Shown piece by piece: positions 7,264 to 15,892 of a stretch of 60,136 nt of DNA. Source of the DNA: Thermocaproicibacter sp041859875 (GTDB taxonomy: Bacteria; Bacillota; Clostridia; Oscillospirales; Acutalibacteraceae); the NCBI GenBank assembly GCA_041859875.1, contig JBFLFY010000013.1:1-60136 (forward strand). The letters run 5' to 3'. The notes below the pieces were generated by a model. The model saw nothing but the letters and a program-made list of their open reading frames with translations, searched no databases and was not told the origin of the DNA. Within the stretch, counting starts at the first letter, position 1; every line of letters starts with the position of its first letter. A program made the translations under genes and the position numbers.

Positions 7264-10200
7264 CTATTTTACAATTTTAAGGGTACTGCCTGTAATGCCC
7301 CGGCTGACGACCACTTTCCGGTCAATCTGCTCTTTCAGTTCCGTAACATGCGAGATAATGCCCACAAGCCTGCCGCTTCCCGCAATTTCCGAAAGGGTGG
7401 CAATCGCCTGCCGGCGGGACTCGTCATCCAGAGAGCCGAAGCCCTCGTCGACGAACATTGTCTCAATCCGCACGCCACCCGAACAGTTCTGCACCACGTC
7501 GGAAAGGCCGAGTGCCAAGGCGAGCGAGGCTTTGAACGATTCACCGCCGGAAAGTGATTTTACGTCGCGCGGGATGCCGTTGTAGCGGTCCAGTACGTCA
7601 AGGTCTAGACCGAATTTTGCTCTGCGGTCTGTAGCCTCTTCCCGGCGGAGCAGCTCGTACCGGCCGCCCGTCATAGCGGAAAGGCGAAGATTTGCCTGCT
7701 GCAGAATCCGGCTGAAATACGCAGCCTGCACGAACTGCTCGAAGCTCAGGTGCTGCCTGCCCGGCAGGTTTCCGTTTGCCGTTTTGTCGAGGTCCAGCGC
7801 AGATTCATATTTTGCATTGAGCGTTTTCCGCGCCTCAAGCGCCTTCCGGATGTTTGCCGCACAGCGCCGGTTTCCGTCAAGCCGAACCGCGGTCTGCTGC
7901 CCGCTGGCCTCGGCTTCCGTTTCGGCCGCGCGCACTTTTTCGGCAGTTTCTTTCAGCGCGTCCAGATTTACAGGCGCTTTGCCTTCCGTTTCTTTTTGCA
8001 GGCGCTCCACCGCGTCACGGGTACGGGTGCAGTCCTCCGCATAGGCCGTAAGGGCGGCTTTTCGTTTTTCCATTTCGACCGGTTCCATGTGCGCCGCAAA
8101 GTATGCCTGTTCCGTCAGGAAGCCTGCGGCGCTCCGTTTTTCTTCATATACAAAGCGGCTTTCTTTTTCCCGTTCCGCTTCCCGGCGGCAGCTTTCCTCA
8201 TTTTCAGCCAGTGCCGCCTGCGCCGCAGCCAGTTCATTCTTGCAGGAATGGAAGGCGTCTTCCGCCGCTTTCAGCGAATTCTGCATCTTTTGAAGTTCCG
8301 TCTGCCATGCTTTCAACGCGTTTTGGGCATTTTCGGCAGAGTCATATTCCAGCGTACCGCGCAGGGCTTTCAGCTCTGCATTTCCGGCTTCCAGCGCCGC
8401 CAGACGTTCACCGCGGCCCGTTTCCGCCGCTTCGGCCTCTTTTTCCGCCGTTTCCAGCTGTGCGGCAATTTTTTTCTGCTGTGCCTCAAGGAGTTCTCTG
8501 CGGCGGCACTGCGCTGTCAGTTCCGTAAGCTGTTTTTCCAGCTGTTTTCGGTTCTTTTGGGACTCTTCCAGTGCATTTTCCGTACGCGTCTGCAAAGCCT
8601 TAACGCCTGTGCAGCCTGAAAGGTCACCCAGCGCTTTTTCGGCGGCAGCACGCAAGTTCGCGGTATCGGTTTCATATGCCGTTTTTGCGGCTTTCAGCTG
8701 CAGGCCGAGGTCTTGCAGCTCGGTGCGCAGCTTTTCGCTTTCCGCTTTCAGGCGGCGGACTTCTGTTTCATCCGGTGCGCCGGATGAAAGTTTTGCCGGG
8801 CATGGATGTTCCACCGCGCCGCAGACCGGGCAGGGAACGCCGTCCCGCAGCTTTTCCGCCATCAACCCAGCCTGTTCCCGCAGAAAAACTTCGTCGGCTT
8901 CATCCGCTTTTTGTTTTGCGCCGCGCCATGTTGCTTCTTTTGAGCCATAGCTGCGTTCCAGCGTCTTCCAAGCGGAGTATTCCTCCAAAATTTTTCGGAT
9001 GCGGCTTTGGATGTCTTCCAGTCCGCCGCTCAGACGTTCTTCCTTTTCCATCTCTGCCAAACAGGCAGCCCTGCGTGTTTCCGCATCCCGCAGGCTTTCC
9101 AGTTCCGCGCGCGCCGTTTCCTGTGCCGATTTCAGCCGTTGATGCGCTTCTTTCGCTGCGGTGCATTTTTTTTCGGCTTCCCTGAATTCCACGGAAGCTT
9201 TTGCCAGCCGTTCCGAAGCAGAGCGGACTTTCTCATACTGCGGCAGCGCAGCCGTAAGGCGGGCGGACTTTTCCGCCAATTCGCTGCGGCGCGGTTCCAG
9301 AGCCTGTTCGGCTTGAAAAGAAGCGGAGCTCTTTTCAAGCTGGCAGGCAAGGTCTTTTGTTCTTTTCTCTGCCGCGGCAGAAGCATCCCGCAGTTCCGCC
9401 TCCGCTTTTTTCTCACGCAGCCAGGCAGCCTGCGCCGGAAACACAATGTTCTGTGCCTGCTCCGCCTGCTGAAGCGCCGTTTCCTCTTTTTTCGCTTCTT
9501 CTGTGCGGGCATTCAGCACCGCCATTTTCTCCTCTGCCTGCTTCCGCTCATCGAAGATGCGGTTGTCCGCTTCGGCTGTGGTAATCTGTTTCAGCAGTTG
9601 TGCCGCCTGTGCTTTCAGTTCATCCCGTTTTGCTTTCGCACGGGCAGCTGCTTTTTCATCTGCCAAAACCGAATCGCCGATTTTTTGCAGGAGCCCTTCC
9701 GCAAGGTTTACGTTCTGCTCCTCTGCAAAAGAAGAAAGGACCTCTCCCGTCAAAATAATCCCATCTGGCCGGATGCCTGCAGCATCCTGAAAAACGGAGC
9801 GTTCATTTTCGCTCATCTGCTCTTTCAGCTGCTGCGCCCTGTCTTTCAAAAAGTCCTGCATCCTGCGGTAAACGCCTGTGTCGAAAATGCGGCGGAAAAT
9901 CTCTGCGCGGTCAGAGCTTTCAGCCGTCAGCAGCTTGCGGAACTCGCCCTGCGCAATCATGGCAGTCTGCCGGAACTGGCGGCAGTCGATTCCCATCAGC
10001 GCTTCCACCTTTTTCGTTACGGCGGTTGCGCCGGAGCATACGGTTCCATCCGGAAAAGTCATAGAAGCGTCGGCGGGCGACGTGGTCATAGCGCCGTCTT
10101 TTTTGGGGTGCTGCCAGCGCGGGCTGCGCTCAATCTGATAAACTTTTCCGTTATGCGAAAAAGTAAGCCGCACCAAAGTTTTTGTGCCGGGGGCCGCAAA

Positions 10201-10407
10201 ATTGCTGCACAAAGATTCCGGTGAACGGGCAGAGCCGCTGGCTTCGCCGTACAGGGCGAACGTAATGGCGTCGAAAATTGTAGTTTTGCCCGCGCCGGTG
10301 TCGCCGCAGATAAGGAAAAGGCCCTCCGGCCCAAACTCGGAAAGCGGAACTTCCGTTTCCCCGGCAAAAGGGCCGAAAGCAGTCATGGTAAGTTTCAGCG
10401 GTTTCAT
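7264..10407 (-). CDS. sbcC: SbcC, ATPase subunit of the SbcCD nuclease
   Basis: SbcC is the Rad50-like SMC ATPase that, with SbcD (Mre11-like), opens hairpins and protein-blocked DNA ends. It has 1,047 residues. Walker A is GDTGAGKTT (K41). Long coiled coils flank a zinc-hook CPVCG at about residue 527. The ABC signature is LSGGESF, with Walker B FVDEGFGSLDD near the C-terminus. The start is the ATG at 10407, which overlaps the sbcD stop as ATGA. A GTG six codons earlier is possible but unneeded. The opposite strand carries long open frames that are shadows of this high-Ala/Glu coding sequence. Confidence 0.96.
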   Translation of the reverse strand: MKPLKLTMTAFGPFAGETEVPLSEFGPEGLFLICGDTGAGKTTIFDAITFALYGEASGSARSPESLCSNFAAPGTKTLVRLTFSHNGKVYQIERSPRWQHPKKDGAMTTSPADASMTFPDGTVCSGATAVTKKVEALMGIDCRQFRQTAMIAQGEFRKLLTAESSDRAEIFRRIFDTGVYRRMQDFLKDRAQQLKEQMSENERSVFQDAAGIRPDGIILTGEVLSSFAEEQNVNLAEGLLQKIGDSVLADEKAAARAKAKRDELKAQAAQLLKQITTAEADNRIFDERKQAEEKMAVLNARTEEAKKEETALQQAEQAQNIVFPAQAAWLREKKAEAELRDASAAAEKRTKDLACQLEKSSASFQAEQALEPRRSELAEKSARLTAALPQYEKVRSASERLAKASVEFREAEKKCTAAKEAHQRLKSAQETARAELESLRDAETRRAACLAEMEKEERLSGGLEDIQSRIRKILEEYSAWKTLERSYGSKEATWRGAKQKADEADEVFLREQAGLMAEKLRDGVPCPVCGAVEHPCPAKLSSGAPDETEVRRLKAESEKLRTELQDLGLQLKAAKTAYETDTANLRAAAEKALGDLSGCTGVKALQTRTENALEESQKNRKQLEKQLTELTAQCRRRELLEAQQKKIAAQLETAEKEAEAAETGRGERLAALEAGNAELKALRGTLEYDSAENAQNALKAWQTELQKMQNSLKAAEDAFHSCKNELAAAQAALAENEESCRREAEREKESRFVYEEKRSAAGFLTEQAYFAAHMEPVEMEKRKAALTAYAEDCTRTRDAVERLQKETEGKAPVNLDALKETAEKVRAAETEAEASGQQTAVRLDGNRRCAANIRKALEARKTLNAKYESALDLDKTANGNLPGRQHLSFEQFVQAAYFSRILQQANLRLSAMTGGRYELLRREEATDRRAKFGLDLDVLDRYNGIPRDVKSLSGGESFKASLALALGLSDVVQNCSGGVRIETMFVDEGFGSLDDESRRQAIATLSEIAGSGRLVGIISHVTELKEQIDRKVVVSRGITGSTLKIVK

Positions 10408-11558
10408 GATTCTTCCTCCCCGCACGAGCGCACGGCATCTTCCAGTTCCGCCCTCTCGCTTTCCGGCAGGGCACGGCCATTCTGGTTCCGGTAAAATTCT
10501 TCGAACAAATCCAGCGGCGTACGGTGTTCCACATCGCCGGAAGCCGCTGTTTTCGAAGGCTCCGACGCCTCTGTGCCGGAATTTCGAAAATCAATGCACA
10601 TCAGGTTCGGGTACACGGCGCGCAGGCGCTCCGCAGCATTCGCCACCACATGTTCATCCGTCAGCGTCGCATGGATATAGTCTTTGCAGTTTCCCTTTGC
10701 AGCGTTTTCCGGCTTTGTAAGCTCTTCAATCGGCCCTTTGATTTCACGCATATCGCGCAGCGGCACGAGGGGAACGGCGGTTATCTCCACTCGGCCTTTT
10801 TCGCCAAGTTCCACCAGCGTTACGGATTTTTTCTGGCGCGTTTCAGAAAAAGAATATTTGAGGGGTGAACCAGAATACCGGACTTCCGGCCTGCCAACGC
10901 GCTGCGGGCCGTGCAGATGGCCAAGGGCTGTGTAGTCAAAGGCATCAAAGACCGAAAAATCCACTTCATCCGCCCCGCCAATGGAGAGCGTTTCCGAGTC
11001 GCTTCGCTCCGGCTCTTTGCCGAAAGCGGTGACGAACTGGTGCGCCACAAGAATATTTCGCTCTTCCGGATTCACTTGCAGCGTTCCCAGCGCGGCGCGC
11101 ACGGTATTTTCATAGGAATCCGCCTGCTCCGGTGAAAAATACGGCGCGGCCATGGCTGGCTTTAAAAACGGAAGCAGAAAAAGATGCACAGGGCCGTATT
11201 GGTCTGCCAGCACTGCTTCTTCCGGAACACCGTGAAAACTTCCGGCGATGGTTACGCCGTTTCTCTTCATAATGCGGCTTCCAAAATTAAGGCGTTCAGG
11301 CGAGTCGTGGTTCCCGCTTACGGCGAAAACCGGGATTTCCTTCCCGGAAAGCTCCGTCAGAAACTCGTCCAGCACTTCCACGGCTTCCGCGGGCGGCACA
11401 CTGCGGTCATACAGGTCGCCTGCAATCAGCACCCCGTCCGGCTTTGCATCGTCAGCAATCTTCAAAATCTGCCGCAGAATATACTTCTGGTCGTCAAGCA
11501 GGTCGAATTCATTGACCCGCTTGCCAATATGCAAGTCTGAAAGATGTAAAAGTTTCAT
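10404..11558 (-). CDS. sbcD: SbcD, exonuclease subunit of SbcCD
   Basis: A Mre11-like metallophosphoesterase of 384 residues that supplies the nuclease site of SbcCD. The metal-binding motifs are in order: HLSDLHIGK (D8, H10), GDLYDRS, GNHDSPERL (82-85), AHQFV and GHLHGPQ. A capping domain follows at about residues 270-330. The tail is Glu/Ala-rich. GAGGAG precedes the ATG by 6 nt. sbcC follows with a 4-bp overlap, as expected for a complex with fixed stoichiometry. It lies 43 bp after tcdA in the cysK-tcdA-sbcD-sbcC run. Confidence 0.96.
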   Translation of the reverse strand: MKLLHLSDLHIGKRVNEFDLLDDQKYILRQILKIADDAKPDGVLIAGDLYDRSVPPAEAVEVLDEFLTELSGKEIPVFAVSGNHDSPERLNFGSRIMKRNGVTIAGSFHGVPEEAVLADQYGPVHLFLLPFLKPAMAAPYFSPEQADSYENTVRAALGTLQVNPEERNILVAHQFVTAFGKEPERSDSETLSIGGADEVDFSVFDAFDYTALGHLHGPQRVGRPEVRYSGSPLKYSFSETRQKKSVTLVELGEKGRVEITAVPLVPLRDMREIKGPIEELTKPENAAKGNCKDYIHATLTDEHVVANAAERLRAVYPNLMCIDFRNSGTEASEPSKTAASGDVEHRTPLDLFEEFYRNQNGRALPESERAELEDAVRSCGEEES

Positions 11559-11601
11559 GTTTTCTCCTCAGCCCTTCAAAAAAGCAGCATCCTGTTAGGC
11601 G

Positions 11602-12393
11602 TCAGGGCTGCACTGCGTCCGGCTGGCTGTTCCAGCCGGTTAAGTCCTTGATGACTTCGCCCGCAAGAATCATTCCCGCTACGGGCGGCACAAACGACAC
11701 GCTGCCCGGAATAGCACGGCGCACCGCGCAGATTCGCTTTGTGCCCGGCGGGCAGACACAGTGTTCCCGGCAGGAAGCTTTCTGCCCATTAAAAGGCGCG
11801 CGCGGCGGTTCTTTGGAATACACCACTTTTAAATGGTCAATCCCGCGCGCACGAAGTTCATGGCGCATGACCCGCGCCAAAGGGCATACGCTTGTTTCAT
11901 AAATATCCGCGACCTCAAACCGCGTAGGGTCCAGTTTGTTGCCTGCGCCCATGCAGCTGATGATTGGAACGCCCGCCTTTTTCGCGCGTGTCACAAGTTC
12001 CAGCTTTGCAGAAACCGTGTCCACCGCATCCACAAGGTAGTCAAACTTTGTCAGGTCGAACTCATCCGCATTTTCGGGCGTGTAAAAACACTGGTGGCGC
12101 TCCACATGGCACTCAGGGTTAATGTCAAGCACACGCTCCGCCATGGCATCCACCTTTGGCTTTCCAACAGTGGAATGCAGAGCGATAATCTGCCGGTTCA
12201 GGTTCGTCAGGCAGATTTTGTCATCATCCCACAGCGCAAGGGTGCCAACACCGCCGCGCGCGAGTGCTTCCACCACATACGAACCTACGCCGCCTATGCC
12301 AAACACGGCAACGGCGGCGTTCTGAAGCTTATTAATTGCTTCCCGCCCCATAACGAGGCTGGAGCGGGAAAATTCAAATGGAACAGTCTGCAT
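11602..12393 (-). CDS. tcdA: tRNA threonylcarbamoyladenosine dehydratase (TcdA/CsdL)
   Basis: An E1/ThiF-fold enzyme that cyclises t6A to ct6A at position 37 of ANN-decoding tRNAs using ATP. It has 263 residues. N-terminal FSRSSLVMGREA is the family hallmark. FGIGGVGSYVVEALAR is the nucleotide-binding glycine loop, WDDD and LNRQI are the Asp and Arg of the E1 active site, and VDAVDTVSAK follows. SCMGAGNKLDPTR is also typical of TcdA. It starts 10 bp after the cysK stop; the ribosome site is weak (AAAAAGA), which suggests coupling to cysK. Confidence 0.92.
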   Translation of the reverse strand: MQTVPFEFSRSSLVMGREAINKLQNAAVAVFGIGGVGSYVVEALARGGVGTLALWDDDKICLTNLNRQIIALHSTVGKPKVDAMAERVLDINPECHVERHQCFYTPENADEFDLTKFDYLVDAVDTVSAKLELVTRAKKAGVPIISCMGAGNKLDPTRFEVADIYETSVCPLARVMRHELRARGIDHLKVVYSKEPPRAPFNGQKASCREHCVCPPGTKRICAVRRAIPGSVSFVPPVAGMILAGEVIKDLTGWNSQPDAVQP

Positions 12394-12402
12394 TCTTTTT
12401 AA

Positions 12403-13329
12403 TCATACGAGATAGTCGGGTGTGGAAAGATAGCGCATACCGGTATCCGGCAGCAGCGCAACAATCAGTTTACCGGCATTCTCGGGCCTTTCTGCAAGTA
12501 TTTTTGCTGCATGCACCGCCGCGCCCGAAGAAATGCCGACCAAAAGCCCTTCGGAACGGGCAAGTTCTCTGCCCGCAGCGTAAGCGTCTTCGTTGGCAAT
12601 AGGAAGAATTTCGTCCAAAATCTTCATGTCAAGTGTATCTGGAACAAAACCCGCACCGATGCCCTGCAGTTTGTGAGGGCCCGGTTTTCCGCCGGAAAGT
12701 ACCGGGGAAGAAGCAGGCTCCACGGCAACTATTTTAACACCTGGCTTCTTTTCTTTCAAGTACTGCGCAACGCCCGTCACGGTTCCGCCGGTACCGACAC
12801 CTGCAATGAAAATGTCCACTTTTCCTTCGGTCTGCTCCCAGATTTCAGGGCCGGTTGTTTCCTTATGCGCCTGCGGGTTCGCCGGGTTTACAAACTGGCC
12901 GGGAATGAATGAATTCGGTGTTTCCTTTGCAAGTTCGTCGGCTTTTTCGATTGCGCCTTTCATTCCTCTTGAGCCTTCCGTAAGGACGACTTCCGCACCG
13001 TAAGCCTTCAGCAGGTTGCGGCGCTCAACGCTCATGGTATCCGGCATAGTAAGAATCATGCGGTAGCCTTTAGCCGCAGCCACAGCAGCAAGGCCAATGC
13101 CGGTATTGCCGCTTGTAGGCTCAATAATAACGGCGCCTGGTTTCAGTTTTCCCTTCTTTTCCGCGTCTTCAATCATGTACTTGCCAATACGGTCTTTTAC
13201 ACTGCCTGCCGGGTTAAAATATTCCAGTTTTACTTCCAGTGTTGCCTTCAGGCCATGATTTTTTTCATAGTTTGAAAGCTCCATCATCGGGGTGTTGCCA
13301 ATCAGGTCCAGAACGCTTTTTGCCGTCAT
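12403..13329 (-). CDS. cysK: Cysteine synthase A (O-acetylserine sulfhydrylase)
   Basis: A PLP enzyme that makes L-cysteine from O-acetylserine and sulfide. It has 308 residues. The PLP lysine is K45 in NPAGSVKDR. The TSGNTGIG loop binds the substrate carboxylate, and GVGTGGTVTG holds the PLP phosphate. The start is the ATG at 13329 with TTGGAGGA upstream; the frame extends five codons further but without a better site. A textbook TTGACA/TATAAT promoter lies upstream, with a 19-bp dyad just downstream of the -10. The divergent gene is an Rrf2/CymR-type repressor, which in Bacillus and Staphylococcus controls sulfur genes and interacts with CysK, so local control is likely. Confidence 0.95.
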   Translation of the reverse strand: MTAKSVLDLIGNTPMMELSNYEKNHGLKATLEVKLEYFNPAGSVKDRIGKYMIEDAEKKGKLKPGAVIIEPTSGNTGIGLAAVAAAKGYRMILTMPDTMSVERRNLLKAYGAEVVLTEGSRGMKGAIEKADELAKETPNSFIPGQFVNPANPQAHKETTGPEIWEQTEGKVDIFIAGVGTGGTVTGVAQYLKEKKPGVKIVAVEPASSPVLSGGKPGPHKLQGIGAGFVPDTLDMKILDEILPIANEDAYAAGRELARSEGLLVGISSGAAVHAAKILAERPENAGKLIVALLPDTGMRYLSTPDYLV

Positions 13330-13363
13330 ATAAAATTCCTCCAATCAGATTTGTGGCTTAAAT

Positions 13364-13382
13364 GTATACTAATTTGATATAC
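13364..13382. promoter_or_regulatory. 19-bp dyad, candidate Rrf2/CymR-like operator at cysK
   Basis: GTATACTAATTTGATATAC: half-sites GTATA and TATAC separated by 9 bp. It sits between the cysK -10 box and the ribosome site, a position where a bound repressor would block initiation. Its length equals that of the dyad over the -10 box of the divergent regulator. Confidence 0.5.
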
Positions 13383-13393
13383 TTTATGTGTCT

Positions 13394-13422
13394 ATTATAT
13401 GCCCGCTTTTTTCAAATGTCAA
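13394..13422 (-). promoter_or_regulatory. Sigma-A promoter of cysK-tcdA-sbcD-sbcC
   Basis: On the minus strand, TTGACA (13422-13417), 17-bp spacer, TATAAT (13399-13394): full consensus. Confidence 0.88.
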
Positions 13423-13478
13423 ACAATATTATAAAAAATATATGTATTATATTTTCAAGATGCTGCATCATCGGCATC

Positions 13479-13507
13479 TTGACTTATAAATAAAAAGAAT
13501 CTATATT
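13479..13507 (+). promoter_or_regulatory. Sigma-A promoter of the Rrf2-family regulator
   Basis: TTGACT (13479-13484), 17-bp spacer, TATATT (13502-13507). The -35 box overlaps the right arm of an 8-bp inverted repeat, CAAGATGC (13456-13463) and GCATCTTG (13474-13481). Confidence 0.75.
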
Positions 13508-13521
13508 ATATGAGATAATAT
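13503..13521. promoter_or_regulatory. 19-bp dyad over the regulator's own -10 box
   Basis: ATATTAT (13503-13509), 5-bp spacer, ATAATAT (13515-13521): perfect inverted repeat covering the -10 element. It is a natural place for autorepression by the Rrf2 protein encoded 48 bp downstream. Confidence 0.5.
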
Positions 13522-13568
13522 GAGTAAACTGGTAAGTATTGTTGAACATTGGGGAAGAAGGTTTTTCG

Positions 13569-14015
13569 ATGCGTGTTTCGTCCAAAGGAAGGTATGGCCT
13601 CGCGGCCTCTGTAGTGCTTGCACAGAATTATATGAGTGGCAGCTACCTTACTGTCGCCAGCCTTGCCGAGCAGCTTGGAATTTCTAAAATTTACCTGGAA
13701 CAAGTTTTTTCGCAGATGAAAAAAGCGGGGCTTGTTTCATCTGTAAAAGGTGCGCAGGGCGGATACCGTCTGGCGCAGCCTCCGCAGAAAATCACCGTAC
13801 TCAGCATTCTGACGGCGCTGGAACAGTCGCTGTTTGAAAAGACGGAAAAATCAGTGGAACAAAAAGCGCCTGAAATAGAAAATGCCATGCAGGATTCCGT
13901 TTTCACTGTGCTTGACAAAGCGGTTTCCGCGTCGCTTTCAGACATGACGCTGTACAGCCTTGTAACCAAGGCGGAAGAATACCGCAAAGATGAATCCTAT
14001 ATGTTCTATATTTAG
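13569..14015 (+). CDS. Rrf2-family transcriptional regulator, CymR-like
   Basis: A 148-residue winged-helix repressor. The N-terminal SSKGRYGLAA, the helix-turn-helix LTVASLAEQLGISKIYLEQV and the wing GAQGGYRLAQPP are the Rrf2 signature. The protein has no cysteine at all, so it cannot bind an Fe-S cluster as IscR or NsrR do. This fits the CymR branch, which senses cysteine status through CysK/O-acetylserine. It is divergent from cysK and 24 bp ahead of an MBL-fold gene on the same strand. The start is the ATG at 13569 with GAAGAAGG upstream; an upstream TTG in frame is rejected. Confidence 0.9.
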   Translation: MRVSSKGRYGLAASVVLAQNYMSGSYLTVASLAEQLGISKIYLEQVFSQMKKAGLVSSVKGAQGGYRLAQPPQKITVLSILTALEQSLFEKTEKSVEQKAPEIENAMQDSVFTVLDKAVSASLSDMTLYSLVTKAEEYRKDESYMFYI

Positions 14016-14038
14016 CAGGAAAAGAAGGAGGCCGCGCC

Positions 14039-14752
14039 ATGCAGGCGGAAATCACATACCTAGACCACAGCGGCTTTGCAGTAAAAACTGCCGCGCACTT
14101 TCTTGTTTTTGATTATTACCTCGACACTCCGCACGGCGGCAGCCTTGCACAGGGTGTCATTAATCCGGATACTCTGAAAAATGAAAATGCCTCTGTTTTT
14201 GTTTCCCATCATCACCCGGATCATTTCAGTCCGCGTATTTTCGGGTGGAAAAATTCCGTGCCGAAAATCCGTTATTTTCTTGCAAATGATATTTGCACAC
14301 ACGAGGACGCCGTCTTCTTCCGCCCCGGGCAAAAGGAGGATTTCGGTGATATGACGGTCCGCGCTCTAAAGTCGACTGACGCTGGCGTTGCTTTTCTCAT
14401 CCACACCGACGGCCTGTGCATTTACCACGCAGGCGACCTGAACTGGTGGAAGTGGGATGAAGACACAAAGCAGGAGCAGGAAGAAGCCGGGCAAAACTTT
14501 CGGGCACAGATCAATTTGCTGAAAGGCGAAAAAGTTGACCTTGCCTTTCTGCCCGTTGACCCGCGGCAAGGCGATGACGCCTTGCTTGGGTTTGACTATT
14601 TTATGCGTACGGTTGAGCCGGAACACGCTGTGCCAATGCATTCGTTCGGCCGCACCGGATTTTTCAGCCGCCTGCTGGCCGAGCCGTGCACCGAGTCTTA
14701 CCGCAGCCGCATCCTGCTTTATCAAAACCGCGGCGACCAATTTTCCATCTGA
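14039..14752 (+). CDS. MBL-fold metal-dependent hydrolase
   Basis: A 237-residue metallo-beta-lactamase-fold protein of the UlaG/YtkL-like type. The zinc motif is VSHHHPDHFS (HxHxDH form). Further metal ligands are likely in IYHAGDLNWW (His and Asp) and the late HSFG. The substrate is unknown. AAGGAGG lies 8 nt before the ATG. The gene follows the Rrf2 regulator by 23 bp and probably shares its promoter, but nothing links it directly to cysteine metabolism. A terminator follows. Confidence 0.85.
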   Translation: MQAEITYLDHSGFAVKTAAHFLVFDYYLDTPHGGSLAQGVINPDTLKNENASVFVSHHHPDHFSPRIFGWKNSVPKIRYFLANDICTHEDAVFFRPGQKEDFGDMTVRALKSTDAGVAFLIHTDGLCIYHAGDLNWWKWDEDTKQEQEEAGQNFRAQINLLKGEKVDLAFLPVDPRQGDDALLGFDYFMRTVEPEHAVPMHSFGRTGFFSRLLAEPCTESYRSRILLYQNRGDQFSI

Positions 14753-14756
14753 AAAT

Positions 14757-14806
14757 AAAAAAAGGCCGGCTGAATTGTTTTCTCTGCAATTCAGTCGGTC
14801 TTTTGC
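14757..14806 (-). terminator. Bidirectional terminator between the MBL gene and cheB
   Basis: A 16-bp stem with one or two G-U pairs (14762-14777 with 14787-14802) and a 9-nt loop. On the minus strand, after cheB, it is followed by seven T residues; on the plus strand by TTTT. Confidence 0.82.
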
Positions 14807-14808
14807 TG

Positions 14809-15879
14809 TCAGTGAATCCGATCCAAAAGGATTCCGGCAATTTGGTCAAGAGGAGCCTGCCGCATAACAGCGCCGATATTGTAAGCCACCATTGGCATCC
14901 CATACACCACGCAGGAAGCCTGGTCCTGCCCAACAGTAAACGCCCCCGCCTGCCGCATGCGCAGCAAAGCTGCGGCACCGTCGCTTCCCATCCCGGTTAG
15001 AATCACCCCGATGGCGTCGCTTCCGGCGCACTCGGCAACCGAATCAAACGTCACTCCCACAGATGGGCAGTGTCCATTAACTTTTTCACCCGGCGCGCTG
15101 CGGATATAATATCCGCCCGCGTCTTTTTTTACATACATATGGCAGCCGCCCGCAGCTACAACAGCAGTTCCGGGAAGAAGCCGTGCGCCGCTTTTTGCTT
15201 CGGAAACCGTAAGCCGTGAAATTCGGTTCAGCCGTTCGGCATACATTCGGGTAAAATCCGGCGGCATATGCTGTGTAATAACAATCGGCGGCATTTCCGC
15301 CGGAAGGCTTTGAATAATGGCGGCCGTCGCTTCCGTTCCGCCTGTGGAAGCCCCTATGGCAATCAAGTTGTACCGGAAATGCTTTCTTCCTCCCCCAAGC
15401 GAAATGGAAGAAGCCGGTGCTTCGGCAGTTGGGACAGATGGCGAGTGAAAAATATTGCCCGCCGTCATGCGCATAACCGCAGCCGCGCTGGCTGCTAAAC
15501 GCACTTTGGTACAGATTTCTCTGTAGAAAGCGGGAACCGAAGATTTGGAATTCAAAGCCGGCATCTTAATAAATTCAGCGTCATGTGCACCCACGGCCAT
15601 TTCTGTTTCCGTTTTGCCCGGGCCTATTACAATGCACGGCGCATAGGAAGATATTTTGGAAAGGCGCGAAAGGCGCGCCTCAACGCTTCCGTTTTCAGAC
15701 AGTTCATTCAGTATGACAACGTCTGGCGAAGACTGCAGGACGGCTTGTTCAAGATTTCCATCCGCGCCGGTTTGCGGCAGCAAAACCAGAGCAGTATCAC
15801 TGCTGATTGCCTGCTGGACAGTGTTTCGGAACGGTGTGGTTGGGTCTAGGACAAGGATGTGTATCGTTCTTGGTTGCAT
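14809..15879 (-). CDS. cheB: CheB chemoreceptor methylesterase with degenerate receiver domain
   Basis: CheB removes methyl groups from receptor glutamates and deamidates glutamines, giving adaptation. The 356-residue protein has a receiver-like part (1-125) and the esterase domain (about 165-356) with the complete triad: S178 in IGASTGG, H204 in TQHMPPDF, D300 in GMGSDGA. The receiver looks inactive. The phospho-acceptor position in PDVVILN is Asn58 instead of Asp, the acidic pair is reduced to D12-P13, and only the conserved Lys (K105, FIKMP) remains. So CheA probably cannot switch it by phosphorylation. It ends the cheA-cheR-cheB run, 13 bp after cheR. Confidence 0.93.
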   Translation of the reverse strand: MQPRTIHILVLDPTTPFRNTVQQAISSDTALVLLPQTGADGNLEQAVLQSSPDVVILNELSENGSVEARLSRLSKISSYAPCIVIGPGKTETEMAVGAHDAEFIKMPALNSKSSVPAFYREICTKVRLAASAAAVMRMTAGNIFHSPSVPTAEAPASSISLGGGRKHFRYNLIAIGASTGGTEATAAIIQSLPAEMPPIVITQHMPPDFTRMYAERLNRISRLTVSEAKSGARLLPGTAVVAAGGCHMYVKKDAGGYYIRSAPGEKVNGHCPSVGVTFDSVAECAGSDAIGVILTGMGSDGAAALLRMRQAGAFTVGQDQASCVVYGMPMVAYNIGAVMRQAPLDQIAGILLDRIH

Positions 15880-15892
15880 TTACAGTGACCCG

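Noticed and set aside
7750..10224. Long plus-strand open frames of up to 405 codons opposite sbcC
   Set aside because: They are rich in Phe, Arg, Cys and Ser, lack ribosome sites, and mirror the Glu/Ala/Lys-rich coiled coil of SbcC, which is clearly coding.
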